Notes: a model not told the origin generated them from the letters alone. Positions 18,345 to 27,114 are shown, numbered from the stretch's first letter. The stretch is DNA of 64,000 nt from Sediminibacterium roseum (GCF_009939005.1 NZ_JAACJS010000015.1:746325-810324); one strand, 5' to 3'. Program-made: numbers and translations.

Positions 18345-19589
18345 ATGGCAGATTATAAGATCACATGCCCAAACTGCAATACCGAATTTGAACCCGGGGA
18401 GTCTACCCGCGTTCAGATTGAAAATGAGCTGCGCGGCAAAATGGAAGAATGGCGGAAAAAGAAAGACGAAGAGTTTAAAAAAAGGGAACAACTGTTCGAC
18501 CAGCAACTCAAAGCCAAAGAAGAAGAAACACGCAAACAGATAGACGCGGAAAAAAAGAGGCTCAAAGACGAGCTCGAATCTTCCATCCGGAAATCAATGG
18601 CCAGCGATTTTGAGAACCAGATCCAACTGCTCAAGCAAAGCGACCAGGAAAAAGAAGAGAAATTAAGAGAGGCACGCAAAAAAGAACTCGAGTTCCTGCA
18701 GAAAGAAAAAATGCTGCAGACAAAAGAAGAAGAACTTGAATTGACCCTTCAACGCCAGTTGATGGAAGAACGCGAGCGGCTCAAAGAACAACTGCAAAAA
18801 GACGAGGCAGAAAAATTGAGCATGAAGGAACAGGAATTCCTGCTGCGCCTGAAGGAAAAAGACAAACAGCTCGAGGACCAGAAAAAACTGGTTGAAGAAA
18901 TGCGCCGCAAAGGCGAGCAGGGCAGCACACAACTGCAGGGAGAAGTACTGGAGCTCACGCTGGAAACACTGCTCAAAACGGAATTTTCGAACGACGATAT
19001 CCGCGAAGTAAAAAAAGGGGAAGAAGGCGGCGACATCATCCAGGAAGTACGCAACGAGCTGCGGAAATCCTGCGGCGTTATTGTGTGGGAAACCAAACGC
19101 GCAAAGAACTGGAGCGATAAATGGATAGACAAACTGAAAGAAGATACACAGAAAGGCAATGCAGACATCGCGGTGCTGGTAACGCAAACCGTTCCGAAAG
19201 ACGTAGACAGGTTTGGCAGGAAAGACGGTATCTGGATCTGTTGCCTTGCAGATGTAAAACTGGTGGCCAGCATCCTGCGGGAAAGCCTGATCAAACATTA
19301 TGAAACCACCAGGGTGCTGGACAATGTAAGCGACAAAAAAGAAACCTTGTACAAATACATGACGAGTAATGAGTTCAAACAAAAATGGGAAGCCATCATT
19401 ACTACTTACATGAACATGCAGAAACAGATCACCAAAGAAAAAATAAGGGTGAGCAAAGACTGGGCAGAACGCGAGAAACAATTACAGATCATGCTCCATA
19501 ATTCAATGGGCTTTCTGGGTGATGTAAAAGGGATAGGCGGCCTGGAAATAAAAGAGATCAACCTGCTCGAGGAAGGCGAGAATGAATAA
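18345..19589 (+). CDS. DUF2130 protein: CxxC ribbon, coiled coil and PD-(D/E)xK-like nuclease domain
   Basis: A 414-residue protein of the DUF2130 family. It opens with ITCPNCNTEF (Cys8, Cys11), half of a zinc-ribbon-like motif, then a highly charged coiled coil (about residues 25-190), then a globular domain. In the latter GEEGGDIIQEV (Asp230) and VIVWETKRAKNW (Glu249-x-Lys251) have the spacing and flanking strands of a PD-(D/E)xK nuclease core, similar to RmuC in overall plan. Catalysis is inferred. The stop overlaps the next start by 8 bp (ATGAATAA), so translational coupling to the kinase-like gene is likely. Confidence 0.85.
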   Translation: MADYKITCPNCNTEFEPGESTRVQIENELRGKMEEWRKKKDEEFKKREQLFDQQLKAKEEETRKQIDAEKKRLKDELESSIRKSMASDFENQIQLLKQSDQEKEEKLREARKKELEFLQKEKMLQTKEEELELTLQRQLMEERERLKEQLQKDEAEKLSMKEQEFLLRLKEKDKQLEDQKKLVEEMRRKGEQGSTQLQGEVLELTLETLLKTEFSNDDIREVKKGEEGGDIIQEVRNELRKSCGVIVWETKRAKNWSDKWIDKLKEDTQKGNADIAVLVTQTVPKDVDRFGRKDGIWICCLADVKLVASILRESLIKHYETTRVLDNVSDKKETLYKYMTSNEFKQKWEAIITTYMNMQKQITKEKIRVSKDWAEREKQLQIMLHNSMGFLGDVKGIGGLEIKEINLLEEGENE

Positions 19590-20688
19590 CAGTTTCGAAA
19601 ATACAACGGGCAGCAACCAGGCAGAAAAACCATCGAGGAAAAAACCCATCTTCCCCGTTCATCCCGCACTGCGCCAGTACCTGGTGAATTACGGAAGAGA
19701 GGTGAAACTTCCTGTAAGCTACCAGGACCTGCAAAGGTTTACGTATACTGTGCCGCTGCAAGACAAGTTCGGCAAAGACACGGCATGGGAAAAAGCCACG
19801 TACGACATGCGCGAATGGGAATTTCTCAGGGAAAACCTGGTACGCATTTATGCGATCCTGAAAACAGAGGGGGATATGAGCTTCATCAACCACCTCGATG
19901 TGGCGAGAATTGATTTCTGTTATTTCGGAAACAGCCAGCCATTCAGGATCCGCATTGTAAATAAATTCAACGACAACTACGATCATTATTACATCAAGCA
20001 GGCAGATGCCAGCAGGATCTATGGATTGGAACTCGAGCATTTGCTCTCGCCCAACCGGATGCTGTATTTTACAGATAAGAATACATTGATAGAAGAACAT
20101 GTGCCCGGCATTCCGGGCGATGTGTTCATCAGCGATTACCTGAAAGACCCGAACACCAACCTCATCCGCCTCGCAAAGGAGTTTGTAAAATTCAACGAAC
20201 GTTGCTTTGTGCATTTGCTGGGCGATATGCGGTCGTATAATTTTGTTGTGAACATCACACCCGATATCGAAGATTTCCAATACCGCATACGCGCCATCGA
20301 CTTTGACCAGCAATCGTACGAAGGAAGAAAGAACCTGTACCTGCCGCAGTTTTTTAAAGAGAACAAGGCGCTGGTTGATATTGTGATCCGCCACCTCGAC
20401 AAAGACTCCATTGCGCAATACCAGGCAGAAGAAAGAACGATGATGACATTCAGGCTTGCCTCCGCGCGGTATAGGGTGAAAGAGATCCTGGATATTATGG
20501 CAACCGATCCCATTTCAACCCGGGAAAAATTTGAACAGCTTAAAAATGAACTGGCAGAATACTTCAACAATACCGCGTATTACAAACGGGCAAAAACGAT
20601 GGGCCAGCTCGTAAAGATGCAGTTGAAACAAACCTTGCAGAAAAACCTCCTGCTGGTGCCAAAAACAAAAAGCCGGTTTGATGATTGA
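19582..20688 (+). CDS. Uncharacterised protein with APH/protein-kinase-like fold signatures
   Basis: I do not recognise a named family for this 368-residue protein, but its motifs line up in order with the aminoglycoside-phosphotransferase/kinase fold. Lys139 (YYIKQADAS) may bind ATP phosphates and Glu150/152 may pair with it. LIEEHVPGIPGD (169-180) resembles the hinge and following loop of APH enzymes. VHLLGDMRSYNFVV contains D215-x4-N220, the catalytic loop. RAIDFDQQ supplies Asp240, the metal-binding DFG counterpart. The N-terminal 60 and C-terminal 110 residues are extra and basic. It overlaps both neighbours by 8 bp. Substrate and activity are unknown. Confidence 0.6.
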   Translation: MNNSFENTTGSNQAEKPSRKKPIFPVHPALRQYLVNYGREVKLPVSYQDLQRFTYTVPLQDKFGKDTAWEKATYDMREWEFLRENLVRIYAILKTEGDMSFINHLDVARIDFCYFGNSQPFRIRIVNKFNDNYDHYYIKQADASRIYGLELEHLLSPNRMLYFTDKNTLIEEHVPGIPGDVFISDYLKDPNTNLIRLAKEFVKFNERCFVHLLGDMRSYNFVVNITPDIEDFQYRIRAIDFDQQSYEGRKNLYLPQFFKENKALVDIVIRHLDKDSIAQYQAEERTMMTFRLASARYRVKEILDIMATDPISTREKFEQLKNELAEYFNNTAYYKRAKTMGQLVKMQLKQTLQKNLLLVPKTKSRFDD

Positions 20689-21793
20689 TGCCAAACGCAT
20701 ATTATACAACCGATACGACGAACAGTTGCTGAACGGTTTGCAGGAAGTGGTCTTCAACAAGACCGGCGACCTTTTCGTTGCGTACACAGTTGTTCCGGTT
20801 AAGAGCGACTTGTTCAATGAACTGTTTGAGATGCATCTCCATGAAAAGAGTTATACTACCAGGGTTGGACAAAAAAGAAATGAAGACGATCAGGAGAGAA
20901 ACGGGTCGTGGACCGGGCACAATCCATTCGAACCTGATCTTAAAACATCTATTGCAGAAGGTGTTTTCGAATACGCCACCGTTTTTTTCAGGGGTTATTA
21001 TTTTGAAAAGGAATGGTATGTAACAGAAGACGTGGCCTATTTCGATACAATGGAAACCCTTGGCAACCATGTATCGGATCTGCGCAACGAGATCGAAACC
21101 CCGGAATGGACAGCACCCCTTCCGCCAACCTACGAGATGATAGACATCGACCTGTTAAACAAAACGCTTTCGGATACCGGTGTTACGGTTGCCGATTACA
21201 TCCAACGCACTTCGTACGACCAGCTTCCGAAAGTAACAAAGCTGCAATCACCAAACCTGCGCCCGTATGTGGGCATGCCTTTACCGGTGGCACATTTAAA
21301 ATGGGAACTGAAAGAAAAACTGAACAGGGAATACGAAGCATACATTAATTCGTCCGTTTTTATTCCTTTTTTCCGGATGTTAAAGGACCAGTTTGCAGAT
21401 GAATTCAGTTGGGTGTATCCATCTTATGGGCCCGCTTATCCATTGATCTACCCCCAAAACAAAGCGTACGTGATGGCGGTGGCAGGGGTTACCGATAAAA
21501 ACAAACACTCGCGTTTGTACTATTTTCTTCACATCCCTGCAGAACAAAAAATATACGAATGGAGCTACCCGGCAACAAGAACGCCGCAAGAGCCTGGTTT
21601 ATCTGAGATCCAGGAAAACCTTGCGGGCCTGTCTGATTGGGGAAACGATTACGATGTTATGGATCCATCTGTAACCATGGACGATGTTCATTTCTGGAAT
21701 GAATATGTTCTGAAAAAAGAAGAAGGTAAATATTTGTATTTGTCAGAAACAAAAGTGGAAAACCATCTTCGCGATACCTACCCTCATTTCTAG
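20681..21793 (+). CDS. Conserved-looking protein of unknown function, third gene of the DUF2130 operon
   Basis: A 370-residue soluble protein without signal peptide or membrane helix. I recognise no domain. It is rich in aromatic and acidic residues (EYATVFFRGYYFEKEWYVTE, SWVYPSYGPAYPLIYPQNKA, DWGNDYDVMDPSVTMDD). The start is the ATG at 20681, overlapping the previous stop (ATGATTGA); a TTG at 20678 in the same frame is less likely. Its 3' end overlaps the convergent PPTase by 4 bp. Tight coupling to the kinase-like and DUF2130 genes suggests a shared pathway or complex. Confidence 0.7.
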   Translation: MIDAKRILYNRYDEQLLNGLQEVVFNKTGDLFVAYTVVPVKSDLFNELFEMHLHEKSYTTRVGQKRNEDDQERNGSWTGHNPFEPDLKTSIAEGVFEYATVFFRGYYFEKEWYVTEDVAYFDTMETLGNHVSDLRNEIETPEWTAPLPPTYEMIDIDLLNKTLSDTGVTVADYIQRTSYDQLPKVTKLQSPNLRPYVGMPLPVAHLKWELKEKLNREYEAYINSSVFIPFFRMLKDQFADEFSWVYPSYGPAYPLIYPQNKAYVMAVAGVTDKNKHSRLYYFLHIPAEQKIYEWSYPATRTPQEPGLSEIQENLAGLSDWGNDYDVMDPSVTMDDVHFWNEYVLKKEEGKYLYLSETKVENHLRDTYPHF

Positions 21794-22428
21794 CGGGGCG
21801 ATTCGCCTGCGATCCAGGCCAGGCTCAGGCCATCTCTCATGTGAAAATGAATATCGAGCGGTACATGTGTATTATCTTTCGAAAATGTTGATGGAACGAT
21901 GCCCCCATCATTAAAAGCAAAAGGTTCGGTGCGCAATACCTCGCTGAAATCAACATCACCATTGCCCCACCATTTGAACATAGATTCTTTTGCGCTCCAC
22001 AACAAAGTGAGCAGCGGAACCTGTTGTTGCAGGTCGTGCGAATGCACAAAAAGCAGTTCGTCTGCGTGCAGGAATTTGTGTTTGATCTTTTCAATACGCG
22101 GTGTGATCATTTCAATATCTATGCCCACGCGCTGCGAGCTGCTCACAATTGCCGCTGCATAATCACCGCAATGCGAGATGGAGAAATGGTATTGCTCCTC
22201 GGGAAGAAAAGGTTTTCTCGTGTCGGCGATCATGATCTCGGCATGCGGAAAATCGGGAAACAGGAAAAGGAGCAGGTACCTGCCGGCAAGATGCTGCAAC
22301 CGTTTGTGCGGGTGTGTGATCTCCCGTTTTACAGGTACGGCGTTGAGGAAAAAAGATTCGGGTTCCTCGATCTTCCAGACACCCAGCTTCGTGGTTAAGT
22401 TGATATCTTGTTGATAAAACAGCGGCAC
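21790..22428 (-). CDS. 4'-phosphopantetheinyl transferase superfamily protein
   Basis: Transfers the phosphopantetheine arm of CoA to a carrier-protein serine. The 212 residues contain the two Mg/CoA motifs: RVGIDIEMI (GID.E) and LLWSAKESMFKWWG (W.AKES..K). The size and N-terminal half fit Sfp-like enzymes rather than the 120-residue AcpS. No carrier protein or polyketide/NRPS genes are nearby, so it may serve fatty-acid ACP or a distant cluster. The codon at 22428 is ATG, and the gene diverges from dcd by 69 bp. Confidence 0.85.
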   Translation of the reverse strand: MPLFYQQDINLTTKLGVWKIEEPESFFLNAVPVKREITHPHKRLQHLAGRYLLLFLFPDFPHAEIMIADTRKPFLPEEQYHFSISHCGDYAAAIVSSSQRVGIDIEMITPRIEKIKHKFLHADELLFVHSHDLQQQVPLLTLLWSAKESMFKWWGNGDVDFSEVLRTEPFAFNDGGIVPSTFSKDNTHVPLDIHFHMRDGLSLAWIAGESPR

Positions 22429-22497
22429 AGCGTAAATTTAGAAATTACATTGCAGGTTTAAGATTTATTTGCATTCAATTCATAAATAATCATCCGA

Positions 22498-23034
22498 ATG
22501 ATCCTTACAGATACACGCATTCTCGAAGAAATGGCCAAGGGAACGATCAAGATCGAACCGTACAACCGCGCCGATCTTGGCAGCAACAGTTACGATGTAC
22601 ACCTGGGCAAAACCCTTGCCACTTACGTGGATGCTGAGCTGGATGCAAAAAAACACAACAAGATCACCCACTTCGAAATCCCGGATGAAGGTTTTGTTTT
22701 GCAGCCGCATGTTTTTTACCTAGGCGTTACCGAAGAGTATACCGAAACGCATGCGCATGTTCCATTTCTCGAGGGCAAATCGTCAACGGGCCGCCTGGGC
22801 ATCGATATACATGCCACTGCCGGCAAGGGCGATGTGGGCTTCTGCGGCAACTGGACGCTTGAGATCTCCTGCAAGCAACCCGTGCGCATTTACAAGGGCA
22901 TGCCCATCGGCCAGCTCATCTATTTTCCCGTAGAAGGCATCATCGAAGTAAAATACAACCAGAAAGGCAACGCCAAATACAGCGGGCAACCGAATATGCC
23001 GGTGGAAAGCATGATGTGGAAGAATAGTTTCTAA
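22498..23034 (+). CDS. dcd: dCTP deaminase
   Basis: Converts dCTP to dUTP (or directly to dUMP in bifunctional forms) for thymidylate synthesis. The 178 residues have the trimeric dUTPase-fold motifs FLEGKSSTGRLGIDIHATAG and GFCGNWTLEISC, the latter with the catalytic Glu, and YKGMPIGQLIYF near the end. It is a single gene, divergent from the PPTase and convergent with tspO. A mono- or bifunctional activity cannot be told from sequence alone. Confidence 0.94.
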   Translation: MILTDTRILEEMAKGTIKIEPYNRADLGSNSYDVHLGKTLATYVDAELDAKKHNKITHFEIPDEGFVLQPHVFYLGVTEEYTETHAHVPFLEGKSSTGRLGIDIHATAGKGDVGFCGNWTLEISCKQPVRIYKGMPIGQLIYFPVEGIIEVKYNQKGNAKYSGQPNMPVESMMWKNSF

Positions 23035-23050
23035 TTTTCTCCGCAAGCGC

Positions 23051-23530
23051 TTACGCCGGGTTCAGCTTCCAGATGGCCGCATTCAGAGCCGTGGCGAAGC
23101 TAACCCACAGGATATAGGGCACAAGGAGCCATGCGGCGGCCGGTTTTATTTGATAGAACCGGATGATGGTGAGCAGGATGCAGACCCACATCACAACGAT
23201 CTCGACCAGTGCCCAGCCCACCTGGTGCTGGTTGAAAAAGATGATCGACCATGAAAAATTGAGTACAAACTGGATGATGAAAATGGTAAGCGCCTTGTTG
23301 CGCCGGTCGGAAGACGGCTGTTTCCACACCATGTACAAACTGATCCCCATCAGCGTATAAAGCAGGCTCCATACGGGCCCAAACAGCCAGTTTGGCGGCT
23401 GGAAAGAAGGCTTCTGCAAAGTAGCGTACCAACCGCCAATCTCGGGCGCGGTAAACAACCCGCCGAGCGTTCCGATCCCGAGCGTGAAAAGTATAGACAG
23501 GATTAGTTTTATGACCGGTTTCATTTTCAT
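23051..23530 (-). CDS. TspO/MBR family membrane protein
   Basis: A 159-residue protein with five predicted membrane helices, the TspO (peripheral benzodiazepine receptor) layout. GGWYATLQKPSFQPPNWLFGPVWSLLYTLMGIS is the diagnostic segment, given here by position (about residues 31-63). TspO proteins bind porphyrins and are linked to tetrapyrrole and light/stress responses. No heme gene is adjacent. The DUF3810 gene ends 49 bp upstream on the same strand, so cotranscription is possible. Confidence 0.9.
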   Translation of the reverse strand: MKMKPVIKLILSILFTLGIGTLGGLFTAPEIGGWYATLQKPSFQPPNWLFGPVWSLLYTLMGISLYMVWKQPSSDRRNKALTIFIIQFVLNFSWSIIFFNQHQVGWALVEIVVMWVCILLTIIRFYQIKPAAAWLLVPYILWVSFATALNAAIWKLNPA

Positions 23531-23579
23531 GATTTCAATATTTAAAAAAACGTTCCATCGAAAGCTTTACGGCGCACAC

Positions 23580-24701
23580 TCACAATTTTCCATACTTTTT
23601 CTGATACGAGATCAGCCAGCCGATCACTTCGTTGTAGCTTTCTATTCCCTTGTTCTGCTTGTTCATTTTCAGGTACTGGTCGTACATGTTCGACACTGCC
23701 GGTGAGAGCCTGTGTTTTCTTTTCTGGAAAAACTCGCGTACTTCTTTCCGTTCTTTCTTCACCAGGGTATCGAGTTGTGAACGGTTGTACTGAACAACGG
23801 AATCGAATGTTTTGAAATCGGTCTCCGTTCTGAACATAAACAATTCTTCGCCCTGCGCATAACTGAAGAGATCGTTGTACAACGAATAACGGAAATAAGG
23901 ATCGGCCGACTCCGCCGCCGCCAGGTAACCCACAAAATTTGCCTCGCTCTCGCTTGCATAACCCAGCTGGTGCGCCATTTCGTGCGTAACAATATAGGGA
24001 ACAAGGATCCGCGGAATATCCGTACGCAGTTGCGCCTCGCCGGTAAACGGATTGTAATAACCCGTGAACCCCATGTAATCGCCCAGCACACTGAACAGGC
24101 TTCCTTTAACGGAACGGTTGCCATAGTTGAGAAAATAATGCTGGTAAGAAGCCGTCTGGTACGCCAGGAATGCCTCCCGGTAAATAGAATCAAGAGGCGG
24201 CGTGGGCAGTATGGAATCTTTGATCAACCGCCTGCACTCGTTCACTTTAACGATGAGCCGGTTGGTAAGCTGCACCACCTCTTCCCTGGTATAGCTGGTT
24301 TTGTTGATGCCAAGCTGGTACGAAATACCGAGGCGGTCGTAGTTGAGTCCCCAGGCCAGTTTAAACACCACGTAGATCCAAAGGATGCGTTTTACCATCC
24401 TGAAAAGCGTGTGTTTGAACATTTCCCCGGAATGATCGCGCCGGATGATCCGCCTGATCCATAAAACCAGTTTTACCAGGATCCAGATGGAAAGGGCCAC
24501 GTACAGGACATCCCCCAAACTAAACGGCAGCCAACGGGTGATCATGCGCTGGGTGGTAGAAATACCCCGGTAAACGCCGGTAGAATACCAGCGTTCAACG
24601 GCAGCGGGAAACAGGGAAAAGATGAAAATGAGTATGGAAACAGTCAAAAGCAGCGCGAAACGCAGCCATTTATGACCGGAAATTCTGAAATTTGTGTTCA
24701 T
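23580..24701 (-). CDS. DUF3810 membrane protein with HExxH metalloprotease-like motif
   Basis: A 373-residue Bacteroidota-type protein. Three hydrophobic helices lie in the first ~140 residues (WLRFALLLTVSILIFIFSL, LYVALSIWILVKLVLWI, ILWIYVVFKLAWGLNY). The C-terminal part is soluble and contains VTHEMAHQLGYASESEANFVGYLA, an HExxH followed by a downstream Glu, the zincin metal site. Metalloprotease activity is therefore plausible but unproven. The -7 element TATATTTG ends 4 bp before the start, implying a near-leaderless mRNA. It diverges from the DUF177-rpmF-plsX operon. Confidence 0.88.
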   Translation of the reverse strand: MNTNFRISGHKWLRFALLLTVSILIFIFSLFPAAVERWYSTGVYRGISTTQRMITRWLPFSLGDVLYVALSIWILVKLVLWIRRIIRRDHSGEMFKHTLFRMVKRILWIYVVFKLAWGLNYDRLGISYQLGINKTSYTREEVVQLTNRLIVKVNECRRLIKDSILPTPPLDSIYREAFLAYQTASYQHYFLNYGNRSVKGSLFSVLGDYMGFTGYYNPFTGEAQLRTDIPRILVPYIVTHEMAHQLGYASESEANFVGYLAAAESADPYFRYSLYNDLFSYAQGEELFMFRTETDFKTFDSVVQYNRSQLDTLVKKERKEVREFFQKRKHRLSPAVSNMYDQYLKMNKQNKGIESYNEVIGWLISYQKKYGKL

Positions 24702-24705
24702 AACA

Positions 24706-24713
24706 CAAATATA
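24706..24713 (-). promoter_or_regulatory. -7 element of the DUF3810 gene
   Basis: On the minus strand TATATTTG is an exact TAnnTTTG match with a TTG 22 bp further upstream (24736-24738). Only 4 bp separate it from the ATG, so transcription would start at or beside the start codon. Confidence 0.5.
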
Positions 24714-24768
24714 CCCCGCCTGCCGCTTGCGTAGCCAACCCTGAAATCCCGGCCGGGAGTGGTTTTTC

Positions 24769-24799
24769 TTGGTATTTCGCCCATTTTGCCGTAATTTTG
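24769..24799 (+). promoter_or_regulatory. Promoter of the DUF177-rpmF-plsX operon
   Basis: TTG at 24769-24771 and TAATTTTG at 24792-24799 are 20 bp apart, a good match to the Bacteroidota TTTG/TAnnTTTG promoter. The first ATG follows at 24820. Confidence 0.55.
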
Positions 24800-24819
24800 C
24801 AAGCCCTTAAAAAACGGTT

Positions 24820-25362
24820 ATGAATCAGCGTAGGGAATTTGAAATAGCATTCGTTGGTTTGAAGCCGGGTGTTCATGTTTATGAGTACCATATTGAGGAT
24901 AAGTTCTTTGTTCCTTACGGACCGCAGGATTTTGAAAACTGTAACGCGGATGTCAAGCTGAGTCTTGAAAAGAACAACGGTTTTATGCTGTTGAAATTTG
25001 ACATCGACGGAACGGTTGACGTAACCTGCGACAGGTGCGGAAACACATTGACGGCGCAGCTTTGGGACGAGTTCAACATCATTGTAAAGATGGTGGACGA
25101 TCCCGAGCCGATGAACGAAACGGAAGAAGATCCTGATGTGTATTACATCAGCCGCGGCGAGAGTCATTTGTTTGTTGGGGACTGGATCTACGAATTTGTG
25201 AACCTGAGTATCCCGCTGCAGAAAATGTGTGGCAAAGATGAAAAAGGGAATTCCAAATGCAACCCGGAAGTGCTGGAGAAGCTGAGGAAAATGGAAGAAG
25301 ACACCCAGAAAGACAACAACAAGGCCTGGAAGGGGCTGGATAAATTCAAAAACCTGGAATAA
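24820..25362 (+). CDS. DUF177 / YceD family protein
   Basis: A 180-residue soluble protein homologous to YceD, which in bacteria and plastids is found next to rpmF and is linked to 23S rRNA processing or accumulation. VTCDRCGNTLTAQLWDEFNI is the family core CxxC motif; a second Cys pair (KMCG...SKCNP) lies near residues 130-146, so zinc binding is possible. The gene order DUF177-rpmF-plsX is the classic conserved cluster and confirms the assignment. 34 bp separate it from rpmF. Confidence 0.88.
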   Translation: MNQRREFEIAFVGLKPGVHVYEYHIEDKFFVPYGPQDFENCNADVKLSLEKNNGFMLLKFDIDGTVDVTCDRCGNTLTAQLWDEFNIIVKMVDDPEPMNETEEDPDVYYISRGESHLFVGDWIYEFVNLSIPLQKMCGKDEKGNSKCNPEVLEKLRKMEEDTQKDNNKAWKGLDKFKNLE

Positions 25363-25396
25363 TTTTTTTTAATAGAAGTACTATAAATTTCGAGAT

Positions 25397-25591
25397 ATGC
25401 CGAATCCTAAACGCAGACATTCGCAGCAGCGTAGCGCAAAGAGAAGAACACACTACGTGGCTCAGGAAGTTACATTAAGCAAAGACAGCACCACAGGTGA
25501 AACCCATGTACGCCACCGCGCGCACGTGAGCGAAGGTAAATTGTTCTACAAAGGGAAAGTAGTAGCTGAGAAAGCTCCTCTGAAAGCGTAA
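25397..25591 (+). CDS. rpmF: 50S ribosomal protein L32
   Basis: A 64-residue basic protein, component of the large ribosomal subunit. MPNPKRRHSQQRSAKRRTH is the standard L32 N-terminus. There are no cysteines, so this is the zinc-free form, as in E. coli. It sits between the DUF177 and plsX genes, 34 and 30 bp away, in the usual operon. Confidence 0.97.
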   Translation: MPNPKRRHSQQRSAKRRTHYVAQEVTLSKDSTTGETHVRHRAHVSEGKLFYKGKVVAEKAPLKA

Positions 25592-25621
25592 CCTTTTAGT
25601 TCAATTTAAGCTTCTGCCACG

Positions 25622-26578
25622 ATGAATATTGGCCTGGACATGATGGGTGGAGATTTTGCACCGCTTGAGGCGGTGAAAGGCTTGCAGCTATACCTGTCTG
25701 GCAGTAACCGCACGGCGTCTCTATACTGCATAGGTGATGAAACACTGGTAAAACCTCTCCTGGAGGAACACCAGGTTGCATCACCTAATTTGCATTTGGT
25801 ACATGCCCCCGAAGTGATCGGTTACCACGAACATCCCACCAAGGCCCTGAAAGAAAAACAACGGTCGTCCATTGCCATCGGTTTCCATATGCTCGCCACC
25901 GGCAAGATCGATGCTTTTATCAGCGCCGGTAATACGGGCGCGATGCTGGTTGGCGCAATGTTCAGCATCAAAACAATACCGGGCGTGCTGCGCCCCACCA
26001 TCTCAACCGTTATCCCAAAACTGGATGGTGGCACAGGTATCATCATGGATGCTGGGCTGAACTCGGATTGCAAGCCGGAACAACTGGACCAGTTTGCGGT
26101 ATTGGGCAGCCTCTATGCAGGGAACATCTTCAACATAGACAACCCCAAAGTAGGGCTGATCAATGTGGGCGAAGAAGAAGGCAAGGGAAACCTGCTGGCA
26201 CAGGCCACCTATCCCCTGCTGAAAGAAAACAAAAAGATCAATTTTGTCGGAAACATAGAGGGGCGCGATCTTTTTAACAACAAGGCAGATGTGATGATCT
26301 GCGATGGTTTTACCGGCAACATCATCCTCAAAATGGCAGAATCTGTGTACGACCTTGTGCAGGCGCGCGGTTATGCCAACGACGAATACTTCACCCGTTT
26401 TCATTACGAAAATTATGGCGGAACACCGGTTCTCGGTGTAAACAGGCCGGTGATCATCGGCCATGGAATCTCCCATGCCAAGGCTTTCAAGAACATGATC
26501 TCCGTTGCAGAAAAGATGATCGAAAGCGATGTATGCGGCAAGATCACCGCACTTTTCTCTAATAATCTCCCTGAATAA
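25622..26578 (+). CDS. plsX: Phosphate acyltransferase PlsX
   Basis: Makes acyl-phosphate from acyl-ACP for glycerophospholipid synthesis at the membrane surface. The 318 residues begin MNIGLDMMGGDFAPLEAVKG, the conserved PlsX start, and include ISAGNTGAMLVGAM and CDGFTGNIILKMAE. It is last in the DUF177-rpmF-plsX operon; fabH, often the next gene in other bacteria, is absent. Confidence 0.96.
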   Translation: MNIGLDMMGGDFAPLEAVKGLQLYLSGSNRTASLYCIGDETLVKPLLEEHQVASPNLHLVHAPEVIGYHEHPTKALKEKQRSSIAIGFHMLATGKIDAFISAGNTGAMLVGAMFSIKTIPGVLRPTISTVIPKLDGGTGIIMDAGLNSDCKPEQLDQFAVLGSLYAGNIFNIDNPKVGLINVGEEEGKGNLLAQATYPLLKENKKINFVGNIEGRDLFNNKADVMICDGFTGNIILKMAESVYDLVQARGYANDEYFTRFHYENYGGTPVLGVNRPVIIGHGISHAKAFKNMISVAEKMIESDVCGKITALFSNNLPE

Positions 26579-26806
26579 AGAACAAAGCGGTTTCCGGAAC
26601 TGTAGCCTGTTGGCCCGGCGATGGTATGCCCAGGCTAAGCTCCCCGGCCATTTTCCACATTTCATCCCTGATATTTACCGTTCATCACAATTCAAAATTT
26701 CTGCGGATTGGCGTTTAAATCGCCGAAAGCCCCGTCATTACTACGTTTCAAAGCATTACTCACTATTATCCATTGCCGTAATACCAACTTAAAGAAGGTA
26801 CTTTGT

Positions 26807-26838
26807 TTTGCATAGTACTATCAATCGACATATCTTTG
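26807..26838 (+). promoter_or_regulatory. Canonical Bacteroidota promoter for the 26876 small gene
   Basis: TTTG at 26807-26810 and TATCTTTG at 26831-26838 are separated by 20 bp, an exact match to TTTG-N19-21-TAnnTTTG. The ATG follows 37 bp downstream, the most complete promoter in the window. The rest of the 26579-26875 gap holds nothing else I can identify. Confidence 0.6.
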
Positions 26839-26875
26839 TTCTATCAAAGTAAATAACCTCTTAAAAATAACCTTT

Positions 26876-27058
26876 ATGAAAAAGCTCATTTTCACCGTTT
26901 ACGTAGCCGCCCTGGTTGCACTTGTTCCCGCCGTCATTGCAGGCTATCTGAACCGCAGTAAAAAAGCCGGCGATGTTAAGACCGAGGAAACACTTGCCAG
27001 GGAATCTGACAACCGCCACGATGATGGAAGCATCCTTCACCTGGTGCGTACATTTTAA
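26876..27058 (+). CDS. Small membrane-anchored protein, unrecognised
   Basis: A 60-residue protein with one N-terminal hydrophobic helix (about residues 4-23, LIFTVYVAALVALVPAVIAG) followed by a charged tail (NRSKKAGDVKTEETLARESDN). It could be a single-pass anchor or an exported peptide with an uncleaved signal. It has its own strong promoter and ends 56 bp before the cystathionine beta-synthase gene. No family is recognised. Confidence 0.55.
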   Translation: MKKLIFTVYVAALVALVPAVIAGYLNRSKKAGDVKTEETLARESDNRHDDGSILHLVRTF

Positions 27059-27086
27059 CCGGGCGGGCTGGAAAAAAATTAACACC

Positions 27087-27094
27087 TACCTTCG
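27087..27094 (+). promoter_or_regulatory. Putative -7 element TACCTTCG before the CBS gene
   Basis: The octamer identical to those at 5528 and 17724 lies 20 bp before the ATG at 27115. A -33 box is not evident. Confidence 0.35.
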
Positions 27095-27114
27095 CGCCAA
27101 ACAAGTGTTAGTTT

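Noticed and set aside
18663..19481. Minus-strand frame within the DUF2130 gene, very Phe-rich
   Set aside because: The Phe/Leu richness is the complement of the Glu/Lys codons of the coiled coil; not a membrane protein gene.
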